A stretch of DNA of 64,000 nt from Polaromonas sp. SP1 (GTDB lineage Bacteria; Pseudomonadota; Gammaproteobacteria; Burkholderiales; Burkholderiaceae_C): the NCBI RefSeq assembly GCF_003711205.1, contig NZ_CP031013.1:1674001-1738000 (forward strand), in the 5' to 3' direction. The translations under genes and the position numbers were made by a program. This document shows positions 37,082 through 44,896 of this stretch, one piece after another; the first letter of the stretch is position 1, and each line of letters opens with the position of its first letter. The notes beneath the pieces are model-generated. The model did not search any database and was not told where the DNA came from. It was given only the letters and a program-made list of their open reading frames with translations.

Positions 37082-37585
37082 ATGCAGCGTCGCGCATTCC
37101 TCTCCCTGTCGGCCACCGCCGCCGCCCTCAGCCTGGCCGGCTGCGGCTTTGCCCTGCGCAAGGCGCCCGACTTCGCCTTCACCAAGCTGTACACCAACAT
37201 GTCCAGTTCGACGTTGGGCGTGGAGTTGCGGCGCTCGCTGCAGTCCACCGGCAAGGTGGAGGTGATCAACGATGCGCGCCGGCTCAACGAAGCGCAGGTG
37301 GTCCTCGACGTGCTGAGCGACCAGCGGGAGAAGGTTGTGCTCAGCACCAACGCCGCGGGCCAGGTGCGTGAATTCCAGCTGCGGCTGCGCTTCCGGTTCA
37401 AGCTGCGCACCCTGGCGGGCAAGGAGCTGATTCCCGACAGCGAAATCCTGCAGCAGCGCGACATCAGCTTTAACGAATCCGCCGTGCTGGCCAAGGAAGC
37501 GGAAGAAGCCCTGCTCTACCGCGACATGCAAAACGACATCGTCCAGCAGATCATGCGCCGGCTGGCGGCGGTGACGGAGCTCTAG
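37082..37585 (+). CDS. lptE: LPS-assembly lipoprotein LptE
   Basis: Outer-membrane lipoprotein that plugs the LptD barrel and helps place lipopolysaccharide on the cell surface. It has 167 residues, with a signal sequence and lipobox LAGC at about 17-20. The family pattern then follows (GFALRKAPDFAF, LYTNMSSSTLGVELRRSL). It comes 31 bases after leuS. holA, the usual next gene, is displaced 2.7 kb downstream by the arginase cassette. Confidence 0.92.
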   Translation: MQRRAFLSLSATAAALSLAGCGFALRKAPDFAFTKLYTNMSSSTLGVELRRSLQSTGKVEVINDARRLNEAQVVLDVLSDQREKVVLSTNAAGQVREFQLRLRFRFKLRTLAGKELIPDSEILQQRDISFNESAVLAKEAEEALLYRDMQNDIVQQIMRRLAAVTEL

Positions 37586-37616
37586 GCCTGATCCCGGCCG
37601 CGGGCCGGATTATGAA

Positions 37617-37679
37617 TAAAAAGTGGCTCTAGCCCAAGCGGGCTATTGGTATCTAGCTATCGTTTTGATAGTAAACAGG
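37617..37679 (+). repeat. Dispersed repeat A copy after lptE
   Basis: Forward form, one of the clearest: AAAAAGTGGCTCTAGCCC, GGGCTATTGG, TAGCTATCGTTTTGATAG. It lies at the left border of the arginase cassette. Confidence 0.8.
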
Positions 37680-37721
37680 GTTTGACCGATTCAAACCCTC
37701 AAGCCGTCAAGCCGTCAGGCC

Positions 37722-38639
37722 TCAAGCCCGCATCAGCGTGCTCTTGCCGAACAGGCTCTCAATCAAATCCACCGCCACTTCCGCCGTGCCGTTGCGCACA
37801 TCCAGCGCGGGGTTGAGTTCCATCACATCGAGTGAGCCCAGGAGGCCGGTGTCGGCAATCATCTCCATGCACAGTTGTGCCTCGCGGTAAGTGGGGCCGC
37901 CCTTGATCGCCGTGTCCACGCCGGGCGCGATGGACGGATCCAGGAAATCCACGTCAAAGCTCACGTGCAGGTGCGTGTTGGCGTCCATGCCTGAGAGCGC
38001 TTTTTCCATGGTGTGGCGCATGCCCATTTCGTCGATGTAGCGCATGTCGAAGACCTCCAGGCCTTCTTGCCGCACAAAACGTTTTTCGCCTTCGTCCACG
38101 CTGCGGATGCCGATTTGCCGTATCGCTTTAGGGCTCATCGCGGGCACCTGGCCGCCGATGCCAGTGAGTTCGGCCGGGCCGTGGCCGCACAGCACGGCCA
38201 CGGGCATGCCGTGCACATTGCCGGTGGGTGTGAGCGTGTTGGTGTTGAAATCGGTGTGCGCGTCCAGCCAGAGCACGCGCAGGGTTTTGCCGGTGTCACG
38301 GCAGTGGCGCGCCACCGCGCTGATCGAGCCGATCCCCAGGCAGTGGTCACCGCCCAGCAGAATGGGCATGTGGCCGGCCGCCAGGCTCTGGTACATCGCC
38401 TCGTGCACCGACTTGTTCCAGGCGACCACCTCATCCAGGTGCCGGTAGCCTTCGTCGGGCGGCAGCCAGGGGTTGGTGGGGCCGGCCAGGTTGCCGGTGT
38501 CGACCACCTGCAGCCCGCGGCCGTGCAGCGCCTCGCGGATGCCGGCCACGCGCAGGGCTTCGGGGCCCATGGAGGCGCCGCGGCTGCCCGCGCCGATGTC
38601 GGTAGGGGCGCCAATCAGGGCGACAGTGTTGGTCATCAA
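37722..38639 (-). CDS. rocF: Arginase
   Basis: Hydrolyses arginine to ornithine and urea using a two-manganese centre. The 305-residue protein has the metal-ligand motifs GGDHCLG, DAHTDFNT and SFDVDFLDP, plus HGMPVAVL. The gene starts within the stop region of the ornithine cyclodeaminase gene (four-base overlap), so the two are translated together: arginine to ornithine to proline. An agmatinase is less likely given the partner. The urea released could feed the allophanate route at the right end of the window. Confidence 0.93.
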   Translation of the reverse strand: MMTNTVALIGAPTDIGAGSRGASMGPEALRVAGIREALHGRGLQVVDTGNLAGPTNPWLPPDEGYRHLDEVVAWNKSVHEAMYQSLAAGHMPILLGGDHCLGIGSISAVARHCRDTGKTLRVLWLDAHTDFNTNTLTPTGNVHGMPVAVLCGHGPAELTGIGGQVPAMSPKAIRQIGIRSVDEGEKRFVRQEGLEVFDMRYIDEMGMRHTMEKALSGMDANTHLHVSFDVDFLDPSIAPGVDTAIKGGPTYREAQLCMEMIADTGLLGSLDVMELNPALDVRNGTAEVAVDLIESLFGKSTLMRA

Positions 38640-39727
38640 GGTGCCATTTCAGGGAGGGGGGACATGCGGGAAGCCCTGGCGGCCGGGGTGGCGGCAGCGG
38701 GTGCGAGGAGGCCGAACAGGTTCTTCGGGTTGTCCAGGTGCGGCACCAGGTCGATCTGGCGGCGGTTGGCCTCGTCGGCCAGCTGCAGCTTGTGCAAATA
38801 GCGCAGGGCCGAATAGTCTTCCAGCGCGAAACCGACCGAATCAAAAATCGTGACTTCTGCGGGCGATGCGCGCCCTTGGGCCGTGCCCTTGAGCACGTCG
38901 GCAAATTCGGCCACCTTGAAGTCTTCGGGCATTTGCTGAATCTCACCTTCGATGCGCGACTGCGGCTCAAACTCGACCACCACGCGCGCATCCTGGCGCA
39001 GCAGGATGTCGGCGTGCAACTCCGTCTTGCCGGGGCAGTCGCCGCCGACGGCGTTCAGGTGCATGCCGGGCCGGATCATCTCCGGCGTGAGGATGACGGC
39101 ATTGCGTTTGTCGGCGGTGATGGTGGTCACGATGTCGGCTCCTTGCACGGCTTCAGCCGCGGACTGGCAAATCGTCACGCTCAGGCCCTGCAGCCCCATG
39201 GCATGCAGGTTACGGGCCAGTTTATCGCTGGCGGCCGCGTCGATGTCAAACAGGCGCATCTCGCGTATGCCCAGCATGTGGTGAAAGGCGATCGCCTGGA
39301 ATTCGCTTTGCGCGCCGTTGCCGATGATGGCCATCACACGGCTGCCGGGGCGCGCCATCCATTTCGCGGCCAGCGCCGACATGGCGGCCGTGCGCAGCGC
39401 GGTGGTGATGGTGAGCTCGGACAGCAGCAGAGGGTAGCCGGTGTCTACATCGGCCAGCACGCCGAAGGCGGTGACCGTCAGCAAACCCAGCTCGGTGTTC
39501 TTCGGGTGGCCGTTGACGTACTTGAAGGAGTACTGGTGGCCGTCGCTGGTGGGCATAAGTTCGATCACGCCGTCGGGCGAATGGATGGCGTGGCGCGCCG
39601 ACTTGTCAAAGTCGTTCCAGCGCCGGTAGTCGTGCTCGATCTCGCCGGCCAGGCCTTCGATAAAGGCGGCCGCGCCGCGTTGGCGCACGATTTTCTGAAT
39701 GCTCTCAATGCCAATGTAGTCAACCAT
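38636..39727 (-). CDS. ocd: Ornithine cyclodeaminase
   Basis: NAD-dependent conversion of ornithine to proline and ammonia. It has 363 residues of the OCD/mu-crystallin family. The substrate residues lie in the segment ALRTAAMSALAAKWMARPGS, the Rossmann motif is VMAIIGNGAQSEFQ, and NAVGGDCPGKTEL matches bacterial OCD. The ATG at 39727 follows GGGAG. It is the first gene of the ocd-rocF pair and is divergent from an Lrp-type regulator. Confidence 0.94.
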   Translation of the reverse strand: MVDYIGIESIQKIVRQRGAAAFIEGLAGEIEHDYRRWNDFDKSARHAIHSPDGVIELMPTSDGHQYSFKYVNGHPKNTELGLLTVTAFGVLADVDTGYPLLLSELTITTALRTAAMSALAAKWMARPGSRVMAIIGNGAQSEFQAIAFHHMLGIREMRLFDIDAAASDKLARNLHAMGLQGLSVTICQSAAEAVQGADIVTTITADKRNAVILTPEMIRPGMHLNAVGGDCPGKTELHADILLRQDARVVVEFEPQSRIEGEIQQMPEDFKVAEFADVLKGTAQGRASPAEVTIFDSVGFALEDYSALRYLHKLQLADEANRRQIDLVPHLDNPKNLFGLLAPAAATPAARASRMSPLPEMAP

Positions 39728-39797
39728 GATGGGGCTCCCGGGGTCTGATGTTGATTTCCATTGTCTGCAGGCGGCGCGCTAAAGAAAAGACAGTAAG

Positions 39798-39827
39798 TTG
39801 ATCAAATTCATGTATTGTTTGAGCAAA
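39798..39827. promoter_or_regulatory. Putative Lrp-type operator between ocd and the lrp-like gene
   Basis: Two palindromes, TTGATCAA (39798-39805) and TTTG-AG-CAAA (39818-39827), have centres 21 bases apart, two helical turns. That spacing suits AsnC/Lrp octamers. They lie 29-60 bases before the regulator's -10 and about 70-100 bases before the ocd start. Confidence 0.5.
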
Positions 39828-39855
39828 TAGCCAGCCTGAATTAGCGTTTCGCCAA

Positions 39856-39861
39856 TAAAAT
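39856..39861 (+). promoter_or_regulatory. -10-like element before the Lrp-type gene
   Basis: TAAAAT is followed by exactly six bases (GGGCGC) and the ATG. No Shine-Dalgarno is present. Confidence 0.4.
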
Positions 39862-39867
39862 GGGCGC

Positions 39868-40290
39868 ATGGACGACACCGACCGCCAATTGCTTTCCCTG
39901 CTGCGGGACGACGCCCGGGCCTCGGTCGCCTCCATCGCCAAGGTCTTGCGCGTCTCGCGCGGCACGGTGCAAAACCGCCTGGCCAGGCTGGAGGCCGACG
40001 GCACCATCACCGGCTACACCGTGCGCCTCAAACCCCAGGCCGAGGGCCACCGCATCCGGGCCTTTATGACGGTGGCCGTCGAAGGCAACCGCACCGACGC
40101 CGTGCTGGCCGCCCTGCGCGGCGACCCGGCCGTGAGCGCCCTGCACACCACCAACGGCCGCTGGGACATGGTGGCCGAGCTGCAGGCCGACAGCCTGGAA
40201 GCCTTTGACCGCGTGCTGAGCCGCGTCCGCCTGCTGGAAGGCATTGCCAATACCGAGACCAGTTTGCTGCTGTCGACTACCAAACTCTGA
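39868..40290 (+). CDS. Lrp/AsnC family transcriptional regulator
   Basis: A 140-residue regulator with an N-terminal helix-turn-helix (about 5-55; ASVASIAKVLRVSRGTVQNRL) and a C-terminal RAM ligand-binding domain (about 65-140). It is divergent from ocd-rocF, with two palindromes between, so it most likely controls arginine/ornithine breakdown in response to an amino acid. The -10-like hexamer sits six bases before the ATG. Confidence 0.9.
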   Translation: MDDTDRQLLSLLRDDARASVASIAKVLRVSRGTVQNRLARLEADGTITGYTVRLKPQAEGHRIRAFMTVAVEGNRTDAVLAALRGDPAVSALHTTNGRWDMVAELQADSLEAFDRVLSRVRLLEGIANTETSLLLSTTKL

Positions 40291-40308
40291 GCTACTAAAC
40301 TCCCCCTC

Positions 40309-41406
40309 ATGAATCTGGCCCCCGCCCAACTCCAGGAACACCTTAAGCGCGGTTTAAAAAGCCTGTACACCCTGCACGGCGACGAGCCCCTGCTGGTGCA
40401 GGAGTTTGCGGACGCGCTGCGCGCCGCGGCGCGCGAGCAGGGCTACACCGAACGCACGGTGCACACCGTGGCCGGCGCGCATTTCGACTGGAGCGAGGTG
40501 CTGGCCAGCGGCGGTTCGCTCAGCCTGTTTGCCGACAAACAAATCGTCGAGATCCGCATCCCCAGCGGCAAGCCCGGCAAGGACGGCTCCGTCGCGCTGC
40601 AGCAGATTGCCGAGCGCGCACAAGGCGACGACTCCACCCTCACATTGGTCATGCTGCCGCGCCTGGACAGCATGACGGCCAAAGGCGCGTGGTTCGGCGC
40701 GCTTGAGAGCTTCGGCGTCACCGTCAAGTTCGACCCCATAGACCGCCGCAGCCTGCCGCAGTGGATTGCCCAGCGCCTGCAGCAGCAGGGCCAGCGCGTG
40801 GCCGCCGGTGAAGAAGGCCAGCGCACGCTGCAGTTTTTTGCCGACCGGGTCGAGGGCAACCTCTTGGCCGCGCACCAGGAAATCCAGAAGCTGGGCCTGC
40901 TGTACCAGGCGCAGTCATCTACCGGGGGCAGCAGCGACGGCATCCTCACATTCGACCAGGTCGAAAACGCCGTGCTCAATGTGGCGCGTTATGACGTCTT
41001 CAAGCTCTCTGAAGCCGTGCTGGGCGGCCAGTCGGTGCGCGTGGCGCGCATGCTCGACGGCCTGCAGTCCGAAGGCGAGTCCGAAGTGCTGGTGCACTGG
41101 GCGCTGGCCGAAGACATCCGCAGCATGAAGCGCGTCAAAGATGCGATCAGTGCAGGCCGACCCATGCCCATGGCGCTGCGCGAAAACCGCGTGTGGGGCA
41201 TCAAAGAGAAATTGTTCGAACGCGTGCTGCCCCAAATCGGCGACACCACCCTGGCCAACCTCTTGCACGCCGCCCACAAGGTCGACGGCATCGTCAAGGG
41301 CCTGAAGCAACCCGACTGGCCGGCTGACGGCTGGCAGGCGCTACACCGGCTGGCGGGCATGGTGTGTGAGCAGTGCGCTGCTCCCAGTCGCACCCGGCAG
41401 GCTTAG
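40309..41406 (+). CDS. holA: DNA polymerase III delta subunit
   Basis: Clamp-loader subunit that opens the beta sliding clamp. It has 365 residues, opening MNLAPAQLQEHLKRG, with the family segment LYTLHGDEPLLVQE. The middle AAA+-like domain holds NLLAAHQEIQKLGLL, and a C-terminal helical collar follows. It normally follows lptE directly; here it starts 18 bases after the Lrp-type gene and may be read with it. TAAACT lies seven bases before the ATG. Confidence 0.93.
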   Translation: MNLAPAQLQEHLKRGLKSLYTLHGDEPLLVQEFADALRAAAREQGYTERTVHTVAGAHFDWSEVLASGGSLSLFADKQIVEIRIPSGKPGKDGSVALQQIAERAQGDDSTLTLVMLPRLDSMTAKGAWFGALESFGVTVKFDPIDRRSLPQWIAQRLQQQGQRVAAGEEGQRTLQFFADRVEGNLLAAHQEIQKLGLLYQAQSSTGGSSDGILTFDQVENAVLNVARYDVFKLSEAVLGGQSVRVARMLDGLQSEGESEVLVHWALAEDIRSMKRVKDAISAGRPMPMALRENRVWGIKEKLFERVLPQIGDTTLANLLHAAHKVDGIVKGLKQPDWPADGWQALHRLAGMVCEQCAAPSRTRQA

Positions 41407-41437
41407 CCCCGAACGCACTGGGCCCGCGTCAGAAGCC

Positions 41438-41443
41438 TAAAAT
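41438..41443 (+). promoter_or_regulatory. -10-like element before proA
   Basis: TAAAAT, six bases (GGTGCG), then the proA ATG. No Shine-Dalgarno separates them. Confidence 0.4.
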
Positions 41444-41449
41444 GGTGCG

Positions 41450-42772
41450 ATGAACGCGCCTGACTCCCACAAAGCCCTTTCGTCCTCCAGCGACCTCGCC
41501 AGCGATGTCCCTCGGCTGATGGAGCAACTCGGATCCAAGGCAAAAGTGGCTTCAGCCCAGTTGGCGCGTGCACCAACTGCTATCAAAAACAGAGCATTGC
41601 TGAATCTGGCGGCCCTGCTGCGCCAGAACCTGGCGGCGCTGGAAACCGCCAACCAGCGCGACATTGAGCGCGCTACGGCCTCAGGCCTGGCTGGGCCGAT
41701 GCTGGACCGCCTCAAGCTCACCCCCAAAATCATTGAAACCGTGGCCGTTGGCTGCGAGCAATTGGCCGTGATGCCCGACGTGATCGGCGACATCATCGGC
41801 ATGAAAGAGCAGCCCAGCGGCATTCGCGTGGGGCAAATGCGTGTGCCCATCGGCGTGTTCGGCATGATTTACGAGAGCCGGCCCAACGTGACGATTGAAG
41901 CCGCGTCGCTGGCGATCAAGAGCGGCAACGCTTGCATCCTGCGCGGCGGCTCCGAAGCAATTGAGTCGAACAAGGCGCTGGCCGCGTTGGTGCAGCAAGC
42001 CCTGGTGGGCGCCGGCCTGCCTGCCGACGCCGTGCAACTGGTGCCGACGACTGACCGCGAAGCCGTGGGCCACCTGATCGCCATGCCGCAGTATGTGGAC
42101 GTGATCATTCCGCGCGGCGGCAAAGGCCTGATCGAGCGCATCAGCCGCGATGCCAAGGTGCCGGTCATCAAGCACCTGGACGGCAACTGCCATGTGTATG
42201 TCGACGACCCTTGCGACATCGAGATGGCGGTGAAAGTGGCCGACAACGCCAAAACGCAGAAATACAGCCCCTGCAATGCCAGCGAAGGTTTGCTGGTGGC
42301 GCGCGGGGTGGCGGCGCAGTTTCTGCCAAAAATCGGCGCGATCTACGCCGCCAAGGGCGTGGAAATGCGCTGCGACGCCGAATCGCAAGCCATCCTGGCG
42401 GCCGTCAAAGGCGCCAACCTCAAGGCCGCGACCGAGCAGGACTGGTACGAGGAATACCTGGCGCCCATCATCAGCATCAAGGTGGTGGCCGGCATTGACG
42501 AAGCAATCGCCCACATCAACCAGTATTCCAGCCACCACACCGACGCCATCCTCACGCGCGACCACATCAACGCCCAGCGATTTTTGCGCGAGGTGGATTC
42601 GGCCAGCGTCATGGTGAATGCGAGCACCCGCTTCGCTGACGGCTTCGAGTTTGGGCTGGGCGCCGAAATCGGCATCAGCACGGACAAATTCCACGCACGC
42701 GGGCCGGTCGGCATTGAGGGGCTGACGTCCCTTAAATATGTGGTGCTGGGGCAGGGCGAAGTGCGCTCCTGA
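41450..42772 (+). CDS. proA: Gamma-glutamyl phosphate reductase
   Basis: NADPH-dependent reduction of glutamyl phosphate to glutamate semialdehyde for proline synthesis. It has 440 residues of the aldehyde dehydrogenase fold. The catalytic cysteine is in [13 protein letters not shown]. The pattern [23 protein letters not shown] is diagnostic. Residues about 31-48 ([18 protein letters not shown]) are encoded by a repeat A copy. proB is not adjacent. Confidence 0.96.
   Translation: MNAPDSHKALSSSSDLASDVPRLMEQLGSKAKVASAQLARAPTAIKNRALLNLAALLRQNLAALETANQRDIERATASGLAGPMLDRLKLTPKIIETVAVGCEQLAVMPDVIGDIIGMKEQPSGIRVGQMRVPIGVFGMIYESRPNVTIEAASLAIKSGNACILRGGSEAIESNKALAALVQQALVGAGLPADAVQLVPTTDREAVGHLIAMPQYVDVIIPRGGKGLIERISRDAKVPVIKHLDGNCHVYVDDPCDIEMAVKVADNAKTQKYSPCNASEGLLVARGVAAQFLPKIGAIYAAKGVEMRCDAESQAILAAVKGANLKAATEQDWYEEYLAPIISIKVVAGIDEAIAHINQYSSHHTDAILTRDHINAQRFLREVDSASVMVNASTRFADGFEFGLGAEIGISTDKFHARGPVGIEGLTSLKYVVLGQGEVRS
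41541..41593 (+). repeat. Dispersed repeat A copy inside proA
   Basis: Forward form: CAAAAGTGGCTTCAGCCC, a GC-rich middle, ACTGCTATCAAAAACAGAGC. It matches the intergenic copies at 37617 and 53346 and keeps the frame open. Confidence 0.75.
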
Positions 42773-42868
42773 AGGCATGCCGAGCTGAGAAGCCGGCCCA
42801 CGGATTTTTGGATGACCTACGTGGGCGTTACCCCTTGTAACCCCAGTATCTTGTCCCAATATCCCCAA

Positions 42869-43131
42869 GGGTGTATCCGCCACTCAAAGGGCACGCGAAA
42901 GGGGGCTATGCGGCTCAGGGCAAGGCGCCGTGAGTGCCGTGTAGCCTGCTACACAAACGAGCGGCAACGCAGCACTGGGGCGCATAGCCCCCTTTCCCTT
43001 CGGGTTGGCCCCAGAGGGGGTGTCTGCTTTGTCGCACGGCTTGCCAATAGGCATACTATTGGCGGCGCCGCGCTTCGCGCATCCATCCCCCTCTGGGGCC
43101 AACGCGTACCCTTTGAGTGGGGGATACACCC
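42869..43131. repeat. 263-bp closed multi-branch fold-back element
   Basis: The outer arms 42869-42897 and 43103-43131 pair at 27 of 29 positions. Directly inside are arm 2 (42898-42912 with 42981-42995, 15/15) and arm 3 (43005-43020 with 43087-43102, 16/16), separated only by CCC-TTC-GGG (42996-43004), itself a tiny hairpin. No base is left unpaired at the junction. Arm 2 is capped by GTGTAG-CCTG-CTACAC (42939-42954); arm 3 by GCCAATAG-GCATA-CTATTGGC (43043-43063). It occupies most of the 418-base proA-gshA gap. No credible gene and no clear target-site duplication are seen. It may be a MITE-like element, a terminator or a structured RNA. Confidence 0.85.
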
Positions 43132-43190
43132 TAGAATTCGGTCAGATATAACCGAAGCAAATAACAGATTCCCTCATCGAAAGTGGCCGA

Positions 43191-44486
43191 ATGGTTCCGC
43201 ACCTCATCACCGCCCTGAACGGCCCCATCAACGAACTCGAACAACGCGTCCTGGACTCCACACCGGCGATTGAGCGCTGGTTCCGGCTGGAGTGGATGGA
43301 GCACACGCCGCCTTTTTACAGCTCGGTCGACATCCGCAACGCCGGCTTCAAGCTGGCGCCCGTCGATACCAACCTCTACCCCGGCGGCTGGAACAACCTG
43401 ACGCCCGAGATGCTGCCGCTGGCGGTGCAGGCCGCCATGGCCGCGATTGAAAAGATCTGCCCCGAGGCGCGCAACCTGCTGGTCGTGCCCGAGAACCACA
43501 CGCGCAACAGCTTTTACCTGTCGAATGTGCTGCAGCTCAAGCGCATCTTTCACCAGGCCGGCCTCAATGTGCGCTTCGGCTCGCTCAGCTCCGACATCAA
43601 GGAGCCGACCACGCTGAACCTGCCGACCGGCGAGACCATCACCATCGAGCCGCTGATCCGCACCGACCGGCGCCTGGGGCTCAAAGACTTCGACCCCTGC
43701 ACCATCCTGCTGAACAACGACCTGTCGGCCGGCATCCCCGGCATCCTGGAAGACATCAACGAGCAATACCTGCTGCCGCCGCTGCACGCGGGCTGGTCGG
43801 TGCGCCGCAAGTCGCACCACTTCAAGGCCTATGAAGAAATCTCCAAGCGCTTCGGCAAGCTGCTGGGCATTGACCCGTGGCTCATCAACCCGATGTTTGC
43901 GCAGTGCGGCGAAGTCAACTTTGCCGAGAACACCGGCATGGAATGCCTGACGACGAATGTCGATGCGCTGCTGACCAAGATCAAGCGCAAGTACAAGGAA
44001 TACGGCATCAACGAAAAGCCGTTTGTCGTCGTCAAGGCCGACAACGGCACCTACGGCATGGGCATCATGACGGTGCGCGACGTCAAAGACCTGGACGTCC
44101 TGAACCGCAAGACCAAAAACAAGATGAGCACGACCAAAGACGGCCAGGCGCTGTCGGAAGTGATCATCCAGGAAGGCGTGCTGACCAACGAACGCGTGAA
44201 CGACGCGGTGGCCGAGCCCGTGGTCTACATGATGGACCGCTATGTGGTGGGCGGCTTTTACCGCGTGCATGCCGAGCGCGGTGTGGACGAAAACCTCAAC
44301 GCGCCCGGCGCCAGCTTTGTGCCGCTGGCCTTTGCCGACAGCGGCCGCCTGCCGCAGCCCGGCGAAAAGCCCGGCTCCAGCAGCCCCAACCGCTTCTATA
44401 TGTATGGCGTGATCGCCCGGCTGGCGATGCTGGCGGCGAGCTACGAGCTGGAAGCGACCGACCCGGACGCCGAGGTGTACGACTAA
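43191..44486 (+). CDS. gshA: Glutamate-cysteine ligase, proteobacterial ATP-grasp-like type
   Basis: First enzyme of glutathione synthesis. The 431-residue sequence belongs to the Thiobacillus ferrooxidans-type family, not the E. coli type: RLEWMEHTPPFYSSVDIRNA, APVDTNLYPGGWNNL, VKADNGTYGMGIMTV and YMMDRYVVGGFYRVHAERG are present. The ATG at 43191 follows GAAAGTGG. The start lies 60 bases after the fold-back element; TATAAC at 43147-43152 is a possible -10. gshB is in the same direction, after kup and benE. Confidence 0.94.
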   Translation: MVPHLITALNGPINELEQRVLDSTPAIERWFRLEWMEHTPPFYSSVDIRNAGFKLAPVDTNLYPGGWNNLTPEMLPLAVQAAMAAIEKICPEARNLLVVPENHTRNSFYLSNVLQLKRIFHQAGLNVRFGSLSSDIKEPTTLNLPTGETITIEPLIRTDRRLGLKDFDPCTILLNNDLSAGIPGILEDINEQYLLPPLHAGWSVRRKSHHFKAYEEISKRFGKLLGIDPWLINPMFAQCGEVNFAENTGMECLTTNVDALLTKIKRKYKEYGINEKPFVVVKADNGTYGMGIMTVRDVKDLDVLNRKTKNKMSTTKDGQALSEVIIQEGVLTNERVNDAVAEPVVYMMDRYVVGGFYRVHAERGVDENLNAPGASFVPLAFADSGRLPQPGEKPGSSSPNRFYMYGVIARLAMLAASYELEATDPDAEVYD

Positions 44487-44501
44487 GGTTTGGCACACCC
44501 C

Positions 44502-44610
44502 TATCGTTCTCACTTCGCTGCGCTGCGTGTAGTGCCTTTTCCCCTTGCAGGGGACGCCGCATGGCATCCGGCAAAGCCGGCCTGCCTGCGGCCCCTGGAA
44601 AGCGGGGGAG
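44502..44610 (+). repeat. Possible diverged GC-rich repeat after gshA
   Basis: It contains TTCTCACTTCGCTGCG, CGTGTAGTGCC and CCTGCCTGCGGCCCCTGG, resembling parts of repeat B. The match is weak. Confidence 0.3.
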
Positions 44611-44620
44611 CGGATTGTGA

Positions 44621-44680
44621 GTCTTTTAGGCCTCCAGCCCAGGCAGGCCTTGGGTAAGCAGCTATTAAAAGAATAGCGCC
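44621..44680 (+). repeat. Dispersed repeat A copy between gshA and kup
   Basis: Forward form: TCTTTTAGGCCTCCAGCCC, then AGCAGCTATTAAAAGAATAGC. The remainder of the 410-base gshA-kup gap holds a hairpin TTGTTGC-GGT-GCAACAA (44739-44755) and the kup promoter; I see no gene. Confidence 0.75.
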
Positions 44681-44791
44681 GAAAAATCCGCCGGTCCTCG
44701 CTGGTTTTTCCTCGCCTCCCGGCCGGTTTTGTTACAAGTTGTTGCGGTGCAACAAAAACCGCTTTTGTTGGAATTAGGGAAGCCCTCCGAC

Positions 44792-44819
44792 TTGCAAGCC
44801 CGCCCCCCGGGCGCAAAAT
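44792..44819 (+). promoter_or_regulatory. Candidate promoter of kup
   Basis: TTGCAA, 16 bases, CAAAAT, ending 77 bases before the kup GTG. The hairpin TTGTTGC/GCAACAA lies 37 bases upstream. Confidence 0.35.
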
Positions 44820-44896
44820 AGCGTTCCCAAAGGTAACCATTCCCGCCGCTGTTGGCCCGCTACGAGGGGGGCCAAACGCAAAGACGGGAAGTTTTT

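Noticed and set aside
42855-43145. Target-site duplication flanking the fold-back element
   Set aside because: The bases outside the two outer arms (CCCAA and TAGAA) do not match, so insertion by a transposase is not shown.
42812-43273. 153-codon open frame across the proA-gshA gap
   Set aside because: It runs through the fold-back element and into gshA in another frame; the translation is low-complexity Arg-rich sequence with no start context.
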